Source: SIG565 sp045613385
GTDB taxonomy: Bacteria > Bacillota > Clostridia > Oscillospirales > Acutalibacteraceae
Assembly (NCBI GenBank): GCA_045613385.1
Contig: JAZLAW010000011.1
Coordinates: forward strand, 20,927-84,926
Direction of reading: 5' to 3'
Length of the DNA: 64,000 nt
The notes under the pieces are model-generated. The model was not told the origin of the DNA. It made no database searches and saw only the letters and a list, made by a program, of their open reading frames with translations. Position numbers and translations under genes: made by a program. Positions 9,307 through 17,599 of this stretch are shown here, one piece after another (the first letter of the stretch is position 1; each line of letters opens with the position of its first letter).

Positions 9307-10343
9307 AAGATTATCTTATCCTCCGACTCGATTATCTCACCTATAATATAAGCATCTTCACCGTTAGCCTTCAAGATTTCAAGAGATTTTTCAGCATCTT
9401 CTTTCGATACTACGATACTCATACCGACACCCATATTAAAGGTATTGTACATATCGTGCTCGTTGATATTGCCAACCTTTGCCAAAAGTTCAAAGATAGG
9501 AAGAACGCGTACGGCAGATTTATCGATTTTAGCACCGAGTCCATCGGGAATGCTTCTCGGGATATTTTCATAGAAGCCGCCGCCTGTAATGTGGGAAATA
9601 CCCTTTACTTTTACTTCTTCAAGCAAAGCTAAAACAGATTTAACATATAACTTTGTGGGGGTGAGCAAGGTCTCCCCAATACTCTTACCGCCAAGTTCAG
9701 CGACAGGAGAAGTAATATCACTGTTTTCAACATCGAAAACCTTGCGAACCAAAGAGAAACCATTGGAATGAACGCCACTTGAAGCAAGAGCAATAACGAT
9801 ATCTCCGGCAGCCATAGTTTTGTTATCAATAATCTTTGATTTATCTACGATACCTGTGCAGTAGCCTGCCAAATCATAGTCATCTTCGGGCATAAGGCCG
9901 GGATGTTCCGCAGTTTCACCGCCGATAAGAGCGCAACCCGACTGAACACAACCTTCGGCTACACCGCTAACGATATCTGCGATTTTTTCAGGAATATTCT
10001 TACCGCAAGCAATATAGTCAAGGAAAAAGAGCGGTTTTGCGCCGCAACAGATAATATCGTTAGCGCACATAGCAACACAGTCAATACCGATTGTGTCGTG
10101 TTTATCAAGTAACATAGCAAGTTTGATTTTAGTGCCCACACCGTCGGTACCTGCAACCAAAACGGGTTCCTTGATACCTGTTAAATCAAGACCAAAGCAA
10201 CCGCCGAAACCGCCCACATCATCAAGACAACCTTCGTTTTTAGTGCGGTTTATATGTTTTTTCATAAGTTCTACAGCTTTATACCCTGCGGTAATATCAA
10301 CACCTGCAGCAGCATAGCTGTCTGATTTAGATTTCATAGTCAT
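9303..10343 (-). CDS. purM: Phosphoribosylformylglycinamidine cyclo-ligase
   Basis: Makes AIR from FGAM and ATP (step 5). The reading frame is open further upstream, but the ATG at 10343 is chosen because it follows a GGAAAGGA ribosome site and begins just after the purF stop. This gives 346 aa, the normal size, with SYAAAGVDI at the N-terminus, GVGTKIKLA, and the VGIVDKS-type strand between the two AIRS domains. It overlaps purN by 4 bp. Confidence 0.95.
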   Translation of the reverse strand: MTMKSKSDSYAAAGVDITAGYKAVELMKKHINRTKNEGCLDDVGGFGGCFGLDLTGIKEPVLVAGTDGVGTKIKLAMLLDKHDTIGIDCVAMCANDIICCGAKPLFFLDYIACGKNIPEKIADIVSGVAEGCVQSGCALIGGETAEHPGLMPEDDYDLAGYCTGIVDKSKIIDNKTMAAGDIVIALASSGVHSNGFSLVRKVFDVENSDITSPVAELGGKSIGETLLTPTKLYVKSVLALLEEVKVKGISHITGGGFYENIPRSIPDGLGAKIDKSAVRVLPIFELLAKVGNINEHDMYNTFNMGVGMSIVVSKEDAEKSLEILKANGEDAYIIGEIIESEDKIIL

Positions 10344-10348
10344 AAACT

Positions 10349-11770
10349 TTATTCCTTTCCGTTCCAACAATATGTGCAAAGGTTTTCTTCATCGATTCCT
10401 ATAGCTTTTATAATTCCTTCAAGCGACTGGAATTCAAGGGAAGTGAAGTTGAGCTTTTTACAGATGGCATTTCTAAGATTTTGTCCGCGTTCGGTTTTGT
10501 TATCGATGTATTCATCGATATATTTAAAACCTTCTTCACCTTCAAGTTCGGCTATTGTCCTTCGTGCTATCAGTTCCATATCGGAAGTTGCACGTGAGAA
10601 GCCGAGATATTTACAGCCGAACATAATAGGTGGACACGCAGAGCGCATGTGTACTTCCTTAGCTCCGTTATCGTAAAGGAAATCCACCGTTTCCTTAAGT
10701 TGAGTGCCGCGAACAATCGAATCGTCAACAAAGAGCAATTTTTTATCTGTAATCAGTTCGTGAACGGGTATCTGCTTCATTTTTGCAACGCGCTCACGTT
10801 CTGTTTGATGGGTAGGTGTGAAACTTCTCGCCCAGGTGGGTGTGTATTTGATAAACGCGCGGGCAAACGGGACGCCTGATTCACCGGCATAACCGATTGC
10901 GTGTGGTGTGCCGGAATCCGGAACACCGCCGACATAGTCAATGTCGTTCGCACTACCTACTGTTTTGTCGTGTTCTGCCATAATTTTACCGTTGCGGTAA
11001 CGCATTATTTCTACATTCACACCTTCGTAGGTAGAGGTGGGGTAGCCGTAATAACTCCATAAGAATGAACATATTTTCATTTTTTTACCCGGCTTGGCTA
11101 ATTGGGTCATACTGTCAGGTGTCAGTTCTACAATTTCGGCGGGACCGAGTTCCTTAATCAAATCATAACCGAGTTTAAAACAGGCGAAAGATTCGAAAGA
11201 AACACAGTGACCGTCTTCGTTTCTGCCGATATTAACCGGAATTCTGCCAAGTCGGTCACGCGCGGCTATAAGGGAACCGTCATTCTTTAATATAAGTATC
11301 GAAGCGGTACCGTCAATTTTACTCTGTGCGAATTTTATACCTTCACAGAACGACTCTTTTTGATTTATAAGTGCTGCGACAAGCTCTGTTGAATTTATTT
11401 TACCCGCAGTCATAGCATTAAAGTGACCGCTTGAAGACAAATGTTCAGATATAAGCTCTACAGAATTGTTTATTATACCTATAACACAGATGGCATATGT
11501 GCCAAGTGTTGAGTGTATAAGTAGCGGTTGCGGGTCGTAGTCACTGATGCAACCGATTGCAGAAGTACCCTGCATCTCTTCAAAAACATCATCAAACTTT
11601 GTTCTGAACGGTGAGTTTTGAATATTATGAATCTCGCGCTGAAGGCCGAGCTCTTTATCATAAGCGGCCATACCTGCGCGGCGTGTACCTAAATGAGAAT
11701 GGTAGTCTGTGCCGAAAAAGACGTCAGATATAGCGTCATTCCGACTTACTACTCCGAAAAAACCACCCAT
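10349..11770 (-). CDS. purF: Amidophosphoribosyltransferase homologue with degenerate glutaminase site
   Basis: First committed step of purine synthesis: PRPP plus an amino donor gives phosphoribosylamine. The C-terminal phosphoribosyltransferase half is intact, with the PRPP motif VDDSIVRGTQ and a conserved YTPTWARSF.PTHQTER block. The N-terminal Ntn-hydrolase half is degenerate: the protein starts MGGFFGVVS where the family has Cys-Gly-(I/V)-(F/V)-Gly, so the catalytic Cys1 is absent. The glutamine-binding RYPTAG and HNGN segments read GCISDYDPQ and IGIINN. The ATG at 11770 follows AAGGAG, so no processed leader with a hidden Cys is likely. At 473 aa the length is normal. Ammonia-dependent activity or a partner glutaminase is an inference. 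Confidence 0.85.
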   Translation of the reverse strand: MGGFFGVVSRNDAISDVFFGTDYHSHLGTRRAGMAAYDKELGLQREIHNIQNSPFRTKFDDVFEEMQGTSAIGCISDYDPQPLLIHSTLGTYAICVIGIINNSVELISEHLSSSGHFNAMTAGKINSTELVAALINQKESFCEGIKFAQSKIDGTASILILKNDGSLIAARDRLGRIPVNIGRNEDGHCVSFESFACFKLGYDLIKELGPAEIVELTPDSMTQLAKPGKKMKICSFLWSYYGYPTSTYEGVNVEIMRYRNGKIMAEHDKTVGSANDIDYVGGVPDSGTPHAIGYAGESGVPFARAFIKYTPTWARSFTPTHQTERERVAKMKQIPVHELITDKKLLFVDDSIVRGTQLKETVDFLYDNGAKEVHMRSACPPIMFGCKYLGFSRATSDMELIARRTIAELEGEEGFKYIDEYIDNKTERGQNLRNAICKKLNFTSLEFQSLEGIIKAIGIDEENLCTYCWNGKE

Positions 11771-11793
11771 TGTTTGCTCCTTAAAGTTTTAGT

Positions 11794-12480
11794 TTATGCG
11801 AAGAAAAGTTTAGAGAGAGTCATCGGGTCGATATATTCGCCGTCTTTATAAACACGCATATTACCCGAAGCAATTTCATCGATAAGCATAACGCTGCCAT
11901 CTTTGTCATAACCGAATTCGAACTTAATATCATAAAGTATAAGGCCTTTTTCTTTAAGGTCATCGGCTACAATCTGGGTAATCTTCTGTGTCATTTCCTT
12001 CATATCATCATACTGCTTATCGGTCATAACACCAAGGTCAACAAGGCCATCCTTTGTTACAAGTGGGTCGCCCTTTTCGTCATTCTTGAATGTCATTTCA
12101 ACATAAGCGGGAAGGTCTGCGCCTTCTTCGATATAATCGCTGTAGCGGCGGAAGAAACTACCTACTGCTTTATGGCGGCAGATTACTTCAAGACCTTTAC
12201 CGAAAACTTTAGCGGGGAGAACTTCCATAGTGGTGTTTTCAAGGTCCGCGCTAACATAGTGGGTTTTAATTCCAGCGGCATTTACCTTTTCAAAGAAATA
12301 GATGGACATACGAAGGTTGACATCGCCTACGCCATCAATGGTAAGACCGACAGAGTTCTCACCCGGGTCAAACACACCGTCTTTACCGGTGCAGTCATCT
12401 TTAAACTTAAGCAAATAATTGCCGTTGTCAAGGGCAAATACGTCCTTTGTTTTTCCTGTGTAAACAAGTTTCTTTTCCAT
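11794..12480 (-). CDS. purC: SAICAR synthetase
   Basis: Ligates aspartate to CAIR with ATP (step 7). At 228 aa it is typical of the bacterial form. N-terminal KKLVYTGKTKDVF, central EVICRHKAVGSF and C-terminal LILYDIKFEFG with LIDEIASGNMR are the standard substrate and ATP segments. It lies between purE and purF in the operon. purB, needed for the next step, is not in the window. Confidence 0.97.
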   Translation of the reverse strand: MEKKLVYTGKTKDVFALDNGNYLLKFKDDCTGKDGVFDPGENSVGLTIDGVGDVNLRMSIYFFEKVNAAGIKTHYVSADLENTTMEVLPAKVFGKGLEVICRHKAVGSFFRRYSDYIEEGADLPAYVEMTFKNDEKGDPLVTKDGLVDLGVMTDKQYDDMKEMTQKITQIVADDLKEKGLILYDIKFEFGYDKDGSVMLIDEIASGNMRVYKDGEYIDPMTLSKLFFA

Positions 12481-12520
12481 AATTTTTTCTCCTTATATAA
12501 AAAATATAATAATTAACAAA

Positions 12521-13009
12521 TTAAAGTCTTGACATAATGTCGGCATCCTTCTTTAGTACCGCTTCGGCGTCTTTTACGCGTTTGTTGTCAAGCTTTTCTG
12601 CGATTTCCATATCTTCTATAGCCAACATTTGTGCGGCCAGAAGAGCTGCATTTGCACCGCCGTTTACAGCAACTGTAGCAACGGGGATACCTGTGGGCAT
12701 CTGAACGGTTGAAAGCAAAGCATCCATACCGTCAAGATATTGAGAAGCACAGGGGATACCGATAACCGGCAAGGTGGTATTAGCTGCAATGGCACCCGCT
12801 AAGTGTGCAGCCATACCTGCAGCGCAGATAATAGCACCGTAACCGTTTTTACGGGCATTCAAAGAAAATTCACCCGCCTGTTTTGGTGTGCGGTGAGCAG
12901 AATATACATTGACGGTATAGGGGATACCTAATTCATCTAAAACCGCGGTAGCCTTTTTAATAACGGGAAGGTCACTGTCGCTACCCATAACGATACCAAT
13001 TTTTTTCAT
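12521..13009 (-). CDS. purE: 5-(carboxyamino)imidazole ribonucleotide mutase
   Basis: First gene of the purine operon, 162 aa. N-terminal GIVMGSDSDLPV, then SAHRTPKQ and AAGMAAHLAG are the class I PurE signatures (rearrangement of N5-CAIR to CAIR). A purK partner is not next to it, so the carboxylation step must be encoded elsewhere or proceed with CO2/bicarbonate. It is the first gene downstream of the ZTP riboswitch at 13041-13158. Confidence 0.96.
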   Translation of the reverse strand: MKKIGIVMGSDSDLPVIKKATAVLDELGIPYTVNVYSAHRTPKQAGEFSLNARKNGYGAIICAAGMAAHLAGAIAANTTLPVIGIPCASQYLDGMDALLSTVQMPTGIPVATVAVNGGANAALLAAQMLAIEDMEIAEKLDNKRVKDAEAVLKKDADIMSRL

Positions 13010-13040
13010 TTTCTTTTCTCCTTTTTATTCAGAAAAATTA

Positions 13041-13086
13041 AAAAAGAGCACACTTAAAACACCCTGACAGGTGATTAAATGTGCCC
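13041..13086 (-). terminator. Riboswitch expression platform (intrinsic terminator)
   Basis: Minus-strand hairpin whose 5' arm begins with the GGGCAC that closes the ZTP aptamer and pairs with GTGTGCTC before a T6 run. An inner CACC/GGTG pair extends the stem. The overlap with the aptamer's last conserved bases makes ligand binding and termination mutually exclusive. Confidence 0.8.
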
Positions 13087-13158
13087 AGACGGTCGGCTGT
13101 AGAAAAGCTACATTTTTCTGTTCCTTTGTGGTGCTCCACTATAATTCCGTCAGTTACA
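13083..13158 (-). promoter_or_regulatory. ZTP (pfl) riboswitch aptamer
   Basis: The minus-strand leader of purE contains the two conserved ZTP-riboswitch blocks: ACTGACGG near the 5' end and GCCGACCGTCTGGGC at the 3' end. The GACGG/CCGTC pairing is a covariant version of the usual GGCGG/CCGCC. A GTGGAGCACCAC hairpin with AAAGGA lies between them. It sits between a clear promoter (13184-13212) and an intrinsic terminator. ZTP accumulates when 10-formyl-THF is short; binding should prevent termination and switch the purine operon on. Confidence 0.88.
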
Positions 13159-13183
13159 GAAAACGATTATTTTTGACATAAAC

Positions 13184-13212
13184 AGTATAACATTTTTACC
13201 CCTTTGTGTCAA
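13184..13212 (-). promoter_or_regulatory. Promoter of the purine operon
   Basis: TTGACA (13207-13212) and TATACT (13184-13189) separated by exactly 17 bp on the minus strand, 26 bp upstream of the riboswitch. The pyrI stop lies only 17 bp further upstream, so the two operons are nearly contiguous but separately started. Confidence 0.88.
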
Positions 13213-13229
13213 GGCAAAAAAGGTCTATT

Positions 13230-13649
13230 TTACTGTCCTGCTTCGGTTTCGCAATACAGACAGCGGTATATACCGCGCTTACGGTCTGTAAGTTTAAAAA
13301 TGTGCTTGATTTCTTGCTCGGTAGTGGTGATACAACGCGGATTTTTACACTTTATTATGTTGGTGAGAGTTTCAGGCATTTCTATGCTTTTTTTCTCTGT
13401 CAGAACGCCATTTTTGATTACGTTTACGGTAGCTGAGCGGTCAACGTAACCAATGATTTCAAGATTAATCGGTATAGCTGCATCAATTTTAATGATATCC
13501 TTTTTACCGGTTTTTTTACTGTTTACATTTTTGATTATGGCAACCGAGCAGTCAAGTGAGTCAAGCCCTAAAAGTTCATAAAGCCGCATACCGCGACCTG
13601 CGGTAATGTGGTCAATGACATATCCGTTTTCAATAGAATCTATATTCAT
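13230..13649 (-). CDS. pyrI: Aspartate carbamoyltransferase regulatory chain
   Basis: Nucleotide-binding regulatory subunit that pairs with PyrB. The 139-aa protein has the N-terminal allosteric domain (GYVIDHITAGRGM) and a C-terminal zinc domain with ligands in IKCKNPRC and YRCLYC (CX4C and CX2C). It is the last gene of the pyrimidine operon and overlaps the pyrB stop by 4 bp. Presence of PyrI implies feedback control of ATCase by nucleotides in addition to transcriptional control. Confidence 0.95.
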   Translation of the reverse strand: MNIDSIENGYVIDHITAGRGMRLYELLGLDSLDCSVAIIKNVNSKKTGKKDIIKIDAAIPINLEIIGYVDRSATVNVIKNGVLTEKKSIEMPETLTNIIKCKNPRCITTTEQEIKHIFKLTDRKRGIYRCLYCETEAGQ

Positions 13650-14566
13650 ATTTTTGCCTCCTCTAAAAGTTTTAGTATAAGCGCCATACGAATGTATTTT
13701 CCGTTGAGTACCTGCTTAAAGTAACAAGCGCGTTTATCGTTATCAACCGCTACACTTATTTCATTTACGCGCGGTAGCGGATGCATTATACAAAGGTCTT
13801 CCTTTGCGTTTTGAAGTTTTTTGGGTTCAAGGATATAACTGTCCTTAAGTCTTAAGTAATCTTCTTCGTTAAAGAAACGCTCTCTCTGAACTCTTGTCAT
13901 ATAAAGTATGTCGAGTTCAGGCATAGCATCTTCCAAAGAAGAATTTTCGGTGTATTCGATGCCGTTCTTATCGAGTATATCGCGCTTTACATAGCTTGGA
14001 AGTTTGAGCTCATCGGGGGAAATAAGTACTATCTTAATACCACTGTAACGGGACAGTGCAGTGATAAGCGAGTGCACTGTTCTGCCGAATTTAAGGTCTC
14101 CGCAAAAGCCTATTGTAAAGTCACTAAGGCGGCCCTTTTCGCGTTTAATAGTGAGAAGGTCGGCCAATGTTTGTGTCGGATGGTTGTGCCCGCCGTCTCC
14201 CGCATTAATAACAGGGATACTTGCGCTCTGTGCGGCTACGAGCGGAGCGCCTTCTTTTGGGTGGCGCATAGCGATAATATCGGCATAACAACTGATTGTT
14301 TTGGCGGTGTCCGAAACACTCTCACCCTTTGCTGCGGATGATGAATTAGCTTCAGAAAAACCGATAACACTTCCGCCGAGTTCAAGCATTGCCGCTTCAA
14401 AGCTCAGTCTTGTTCTGGTTGAAGGTTCAAAAAAGAGTGTTGCCAACTTTTTGCCGCGGCACTTGTCAGCGTATTTTTCACCGTTTTCGATAATATCATT
14501 AGCCGTGTCAATCAGCGAATGTATTTCTTCAACCGATAAATCTAAAATATCAATCAGACTACGCAT
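13646..14566 (-). CDS. pyrB: Aspartate carbamoyltransferase catalytic chain
   Basis: Condenses carbamoyl phosphate with aspartate, the committed step of pyrimidine synthesis. 306 aa, normal size. The carbamoyl-phosphate motif FEPSTRTRLSFE, the GDGGHNHPTQ segment and the HPLPRVNEI loop are all intact. It overlaps pyrI downstream by 4 bp and follows pyrE by 22 bp, so the catalytic and regulatory chains are probably made in balance. Confidence 0.97.
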   Translation of the reverse strand: MRSLIDILDLSVEEIHSLIDTANDIIENGEKYADKCRGKKLATLFFEPSTRTRLSFEAAMLELGGSVIGFSEANSSSAAKGESVSDTAKTISCYADIIAMRHPKEGAPLVAAQSASIPVINAGDGGHNHPTQTLADLLTIKREKGRLSDFTIGFCGDLKFGRTVHSLITALSRYSGIKIVLISPDELKLPSYVKRDILDKNGIEYTENSSLEDAMPELDILYMTRVQRERFFNEEDYLRLKDSYILEPKKLQNAKEDLCIMHPLPRVNEISVAVDNDKRACYFKQVLNGKYIRMALILKLLEEAKI

Positions 14567-14588
14567 TTTTTATTCTCTCTTTCACCAA

Positions 14589-15245
14589 TTATTCTTTAGC
14601 GCCGTTTATTTCGAGATATTTCTTTATTCTTTCTACGTTTTCGCGGTTTTTCTCATCTTCTTCGAGATACTCGATAATGTCATATACATCTACTACCGAG
14701 TATACAGGGAAACCGAATTCTTCGCCGACTTCTGCCATAGCCGATTTGTCGGTCTGTCCTTTTTCTTTACGGTCTACCATAACAAAGGTTGCCGCTACTT
14801 TCGTGCCCTTTAGGGAAGAAAGAATCGACATACTCTCGCGAATAGCAGTACCCGCGGTAATAACATCTTCTACAATTACGATTTCTTCATTTTCGGTGGG
14901 CTTGTAGCCAACGAAAACGCCACCTTCACCGTGGTCTTTTTCTTCTTTACGGTTAAAGAAAAAGGGAACATCAAGTCCGTTTTTAGCCAAAGCTACGGAT
15001 ACCGATACTGCAATCGGGATACCTTTATATGCCGGTCCGTAAAGAACGGTCTTTCGGTTACCTATTTTTTCAAAGTATGCCTTTGCATAAAACTCACCGA
15101 GTTTGCATATTTGTTCACCTGTTTTTATGTCACCCGCGTTTATAAAATAGGGGATTTTTCTACCTGATTTAGCTGTAAAGTCACCAAACTTAAGAACGCC
15201 GGCACCTTCCAGGAACTGAATAAATTCTCTTTTATAACTTTCCAT
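14589..15245 (-). CDS. pyrE: Orotate phosphoribosyltransferase
   Basis: Joins orotate to PRPP giving OMP. The 218-aa protein carries the PRPP-binding motif VIVEDVITAGTAIRE and the flexible-loop lysine/histidine region FNRKEEKDHGEGG. Placed between pyrF and pyrB in the operon. The acidic C-terminal tail (EYLEEDEKNREN) is not unusual for clostridial homologues. Confidence 0.96.
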   Translation of the reverse strand: MESYKREFIQFLEGAGVLKFGDFTAKSGRKIPYFINAGDIKTGEQICKLGEFYAKAYFEKIGNRKTVLYGPAYKGIPIAVSVSVALAKNGLDVPFFFNRKEEKDHGEGGVFVGYKPTENEEIVIVEDVITAGTAIRESMSILSSLKGTKVAATFVMVDRKEKGQTDKSAMAEVGEEFGFPVYSVVDVYDIIEYLEEDEKNRENVERIKKYLEINGAKE

Positions 15246-15256
15246 ATTATTTCTCC

Positions 15257-15955
15257 TTAATCAACGAAATCTGCAACGCATCTTTTATATGCGGCAACAG
15301 GGTCGTCGGCAGCGGTAATCGGGCGGCCGACAACTATATAATCAGAACCGATTTTTTTAGCTTCGGCGGGTGTCATAACACGCTTTTGGTCGCCGATATC
15401 ACCGTCAGCAAATCGTACACCGGGGGTGATGGTTAAGAAGTCATTTCCGCATACTTCGTGTACTTTGCCTGCTTCAAGGGGAGAACACACAACGCCGTCA
15501 AGACCTGCCTTTTTTGCATTCGCGGCATAGTGCATAACAACCTTATCGATAGGTTCTTTTATAAGAAGGTCGTTTTCCATACTTTCCTGGTCGGTAGAAG
15601 TAAGTTGTGTTACGGCTATAAGAAGTGGGCGGGTGCCGTCTTCTCGGGTGAGACCTTCAAGCGCTGCTTCCATCATACGACAGGTGCCGCCTGCGTGAAG
15701 GTTGCAAATATCAACATCGAGTCCTGAGAGTACTGCCATTGATTTTTTAACGGTATTGGGTATATCGTGAAGTTTTAAATCAAGGAAGATTTTATGTCCG
15801 CGTTTCTTTATTTCTCTTACTATTTCGGGACCTGCCGAATAGAAAAGCTCCATACCGATTTTTACAAACGGTTTTGTGTCTGTAAACTTATCGAGAAACT
15901 CATAAACTGCTTTATCACTCGAAAAATCACAGGCAATAATTACATCCTTACCCAT
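15257..15955 (-). CDS. pyrF: Orotidine 5'-phosphate decarboxylase
   Basis: Final step to UMP. The 232-aa TIM barrel has the catalytic Asp-Lys-Lys-Asp network in FLDLKLHDIPNTV and the phosphate-binding VVGRPIT near the C-terminus. The start codon overlaps the stop of pyrD by one base, consistent with a single transcript. Confidence 0.97.
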   Translation of the reverse strand: MGKDVIIACDFSSDKAVYEFLDKFTDTKPFVKIGMELFYSAGPEIVREIKKRGHKIFLDLKLHDIPNTVKKSMAVLSGLDVDICNLHAGGTCRMMEAALEGLTREDGTRPLLIAVTQLTSTDQESMENDLLIKEPIDKVVMHYAANAKKAGLDGVVCSPLEAGKVHEVCGNDFLTITPGVRFADGDIGDQKRVMTPAEAKKIGSDYIVVGRPITAADDPVAAYKRCVADFVD

Positions 15956-16866
15956 TATTTAGCTCCTCCTATAATATCTTTAATATTTTCAATACCGTAT
16001 TTATCTAAAACACGGGGTAATTCATCTATAATGTCGCGACAGGCGTAGGGGTCTACAAGGTTAGCTGCACCTATTTCGACAGCACAGGCACCCGCTAACA
16101 TCATTTCAACCACATCTTCGGCACTGCTGACGCCGCCCATACCAATAACCGGTATATTAACGGCGTGGGCCACCTGATAAACCATACGAACGGCAACAGG
16201 GAATATAGCAGGACCTGAAAAACCGCCCATTTTATTGGCAATTACGGGTTTTTTCGTTTTAAGGTCGATTCGCATACCAAGTAACGTATTAATAAGACTG
16301 ATGCCATCAGCCCCCGCCGCTTCACACGCCTTTGCAATGCTGACTATATCGGTAACATTGGGCGAGAGTTTAACAATAACGGGTTTTGTGGTCTTTGCCT
16401 TTACAGCCTTCACGACTTCGGCCGCGGCTTCGGGCGAAGTACCGAAACTCATACCGCCGCCGTGCACATTAGGACAGCTCACATTTACTTCGAGCCAACC
16501 AACCTGTGTTTCTTTATCCAATTTTTCACAGGTGTACACATAATCTTCTACACTAAAACCGCTGACATTTGCCATAACTTTTTTACTAAAGCATTTTTTA
16601 AGTTTTGGTAATTCTTCGGCTATAACTTTATCAACACCGGGGTTCTGAAGGCCTACGGCGTTAATCATACCCGCGGTACATTCTGCAATTCTCGGTGTGG
16701 GGTTGCCAAAACGCGCATCGCGTGTGGTTCCCTTAAAGGAAAATGTACCGAGCTTATTTATATCGTATAGTTCGGCAAACTCATAACCGAAGCCAAATGT
16801 TCCACTTGCGGGGATTACGGGGTTATCAAGTTCTATACCGCATAAATTAACACTTAATCTTCCCAT
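15955..16866 (-). CDS. pyrD: Dihydroorotate dehydrogenase B, catalytic subunit
   Basis: Oxidises dihydroorotate to orotate with FMN; this class passes electrons through PyrK to NAD. 303 aa. The N-terminal DNPVIPASGTFGFG, the catalytic-cysteine segment LEVNVSCPNVHGGG and the FMN-phosphate segment IGMGGV are present. Overlaps the 3' end of pyrK by 13 bp. The paired subunits indicate the NAD-linked class 1B enzyme, which suits anaerobic growth. Confidence 0.96.
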   Translation of the reverse strand: MGRLSVNLCGIELDNPVIPASGTFGFGYEFAELYDINKLGTFSFKGTTRDARFGNPTPRIAECTAGMINAVGLQNPGVDKVIAEELPKLKKCFSKKVMANVSGFSVEDYVYTCEKLDKETQVGWLEVNVSCPNVHGGGMSFGTSPEAAAEVVKAVKAKTTKPVIVKLSPNVTDIVSIAKACEAAGADGISLINTLLGMRIDLKTKKPVIANKMGGFSGPAIFPVAVRMVYQVAHAVNIPVIGMGGVSSAEDVVEMMLAGACAVEIGAANLVDPYACRDIIDELPRVLDKYGIENIKDIIGGAK

Positions 16867-17591
16867 AAAATCTCCTCCTTGAGCATTACAGGACCATCCT
16901 TACAGATTCTTTTATAGCCTGTAATAGTTTTACAAGAGCAACCCATACAAGCGCCGAAGCCGCAACCCATTCTTTCTTCAAAACTTAACTGTCCCGAAGT
17001 CTTGGCGGCTTTATAAATTGCTTTAAGCATCGGCTCTGGTCCGCAGGTATAAAAGTATGAATAATCTACATCTTCCATTGCGTTGGTAACAAAGCCCTTT
17101 ATACCGTAAGAGCCATCAGCTGTTGCTACCAATGTGTTACAACCAAGGTTTTTGAATTCCTGTTCGAAGAAAATTTCTTCCTTCGAATTAAAACCTAATA
17201 TAACGGTAACTTTTTTACCTTCATCGAGTAACCTTTTTGCCAACATATAAAGGGGTGGCACACCAACTCCGCCACCGAGCAATAATGGGTTGTTGCCTGA
17301 AAGGGAAGTGTTGTATCCGTTACCAAGACCGGTTAAAATATCTAATTTTTCACCGATTCCCATTTTTGCCATCTGCTCGGTACCGTGACCTACTACTTTA
17401 TAAATGATGGTGACCGTATCGGTATTACAGTCGCAAACGGATATGGGGCGGCGCAGATATTTTCCGTCTAATTTTATGTTAATAAACTGTCCGGGCGCAG
17501 TAATATCCGAAGTATCGCCCTTTAGTATCATTAATTTTACGTTGTCTGTGAGATTTTCGTTTTTTATAATCTCAAAAATACCTTGTTTCAT
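16854..17591 (-). CDS. pyrK: Dihydroorotate dehydrogenase electron transfer subunit
   Basis: FAD and [2Fe-2S] subunit linking PyrD to NAD. 245 aa with an FAD/NAD-binding reductase fold (FINIKL..YLRRPISV, then LLLGGGVGVPPL) and a C-terminal cluster of four cysteines in MGCGFGACMGCSCKT and RICKDG. Its 3' end overlaps pyrD. It follows carB by 8 bp. Confidence 0.96.
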   Translation of the reverse strand: MKQGIFEIIKNENLTDNVKLMILKGDTSDITAPGQFINIKLDGKYLRRPISVCDCNTDTVTIIYKVVGHGTEQMAKMGIGEKLDILTGLGNGYNTSLSGNNPLLLGGGVGVPPLYMLAKRLLDEGKKVTVILGFNSKEEIFFEQEFKNLGCNTLVATADGSYGIKGFVTNAMEDVDYSYFYTCGPEPMLKAIYKAAKTSGQLSFEERMGCGFGACMGCSCKTITGYKRICKDGPVMLKEEILWED

Positions 17592-17599
17592 TATTTACC

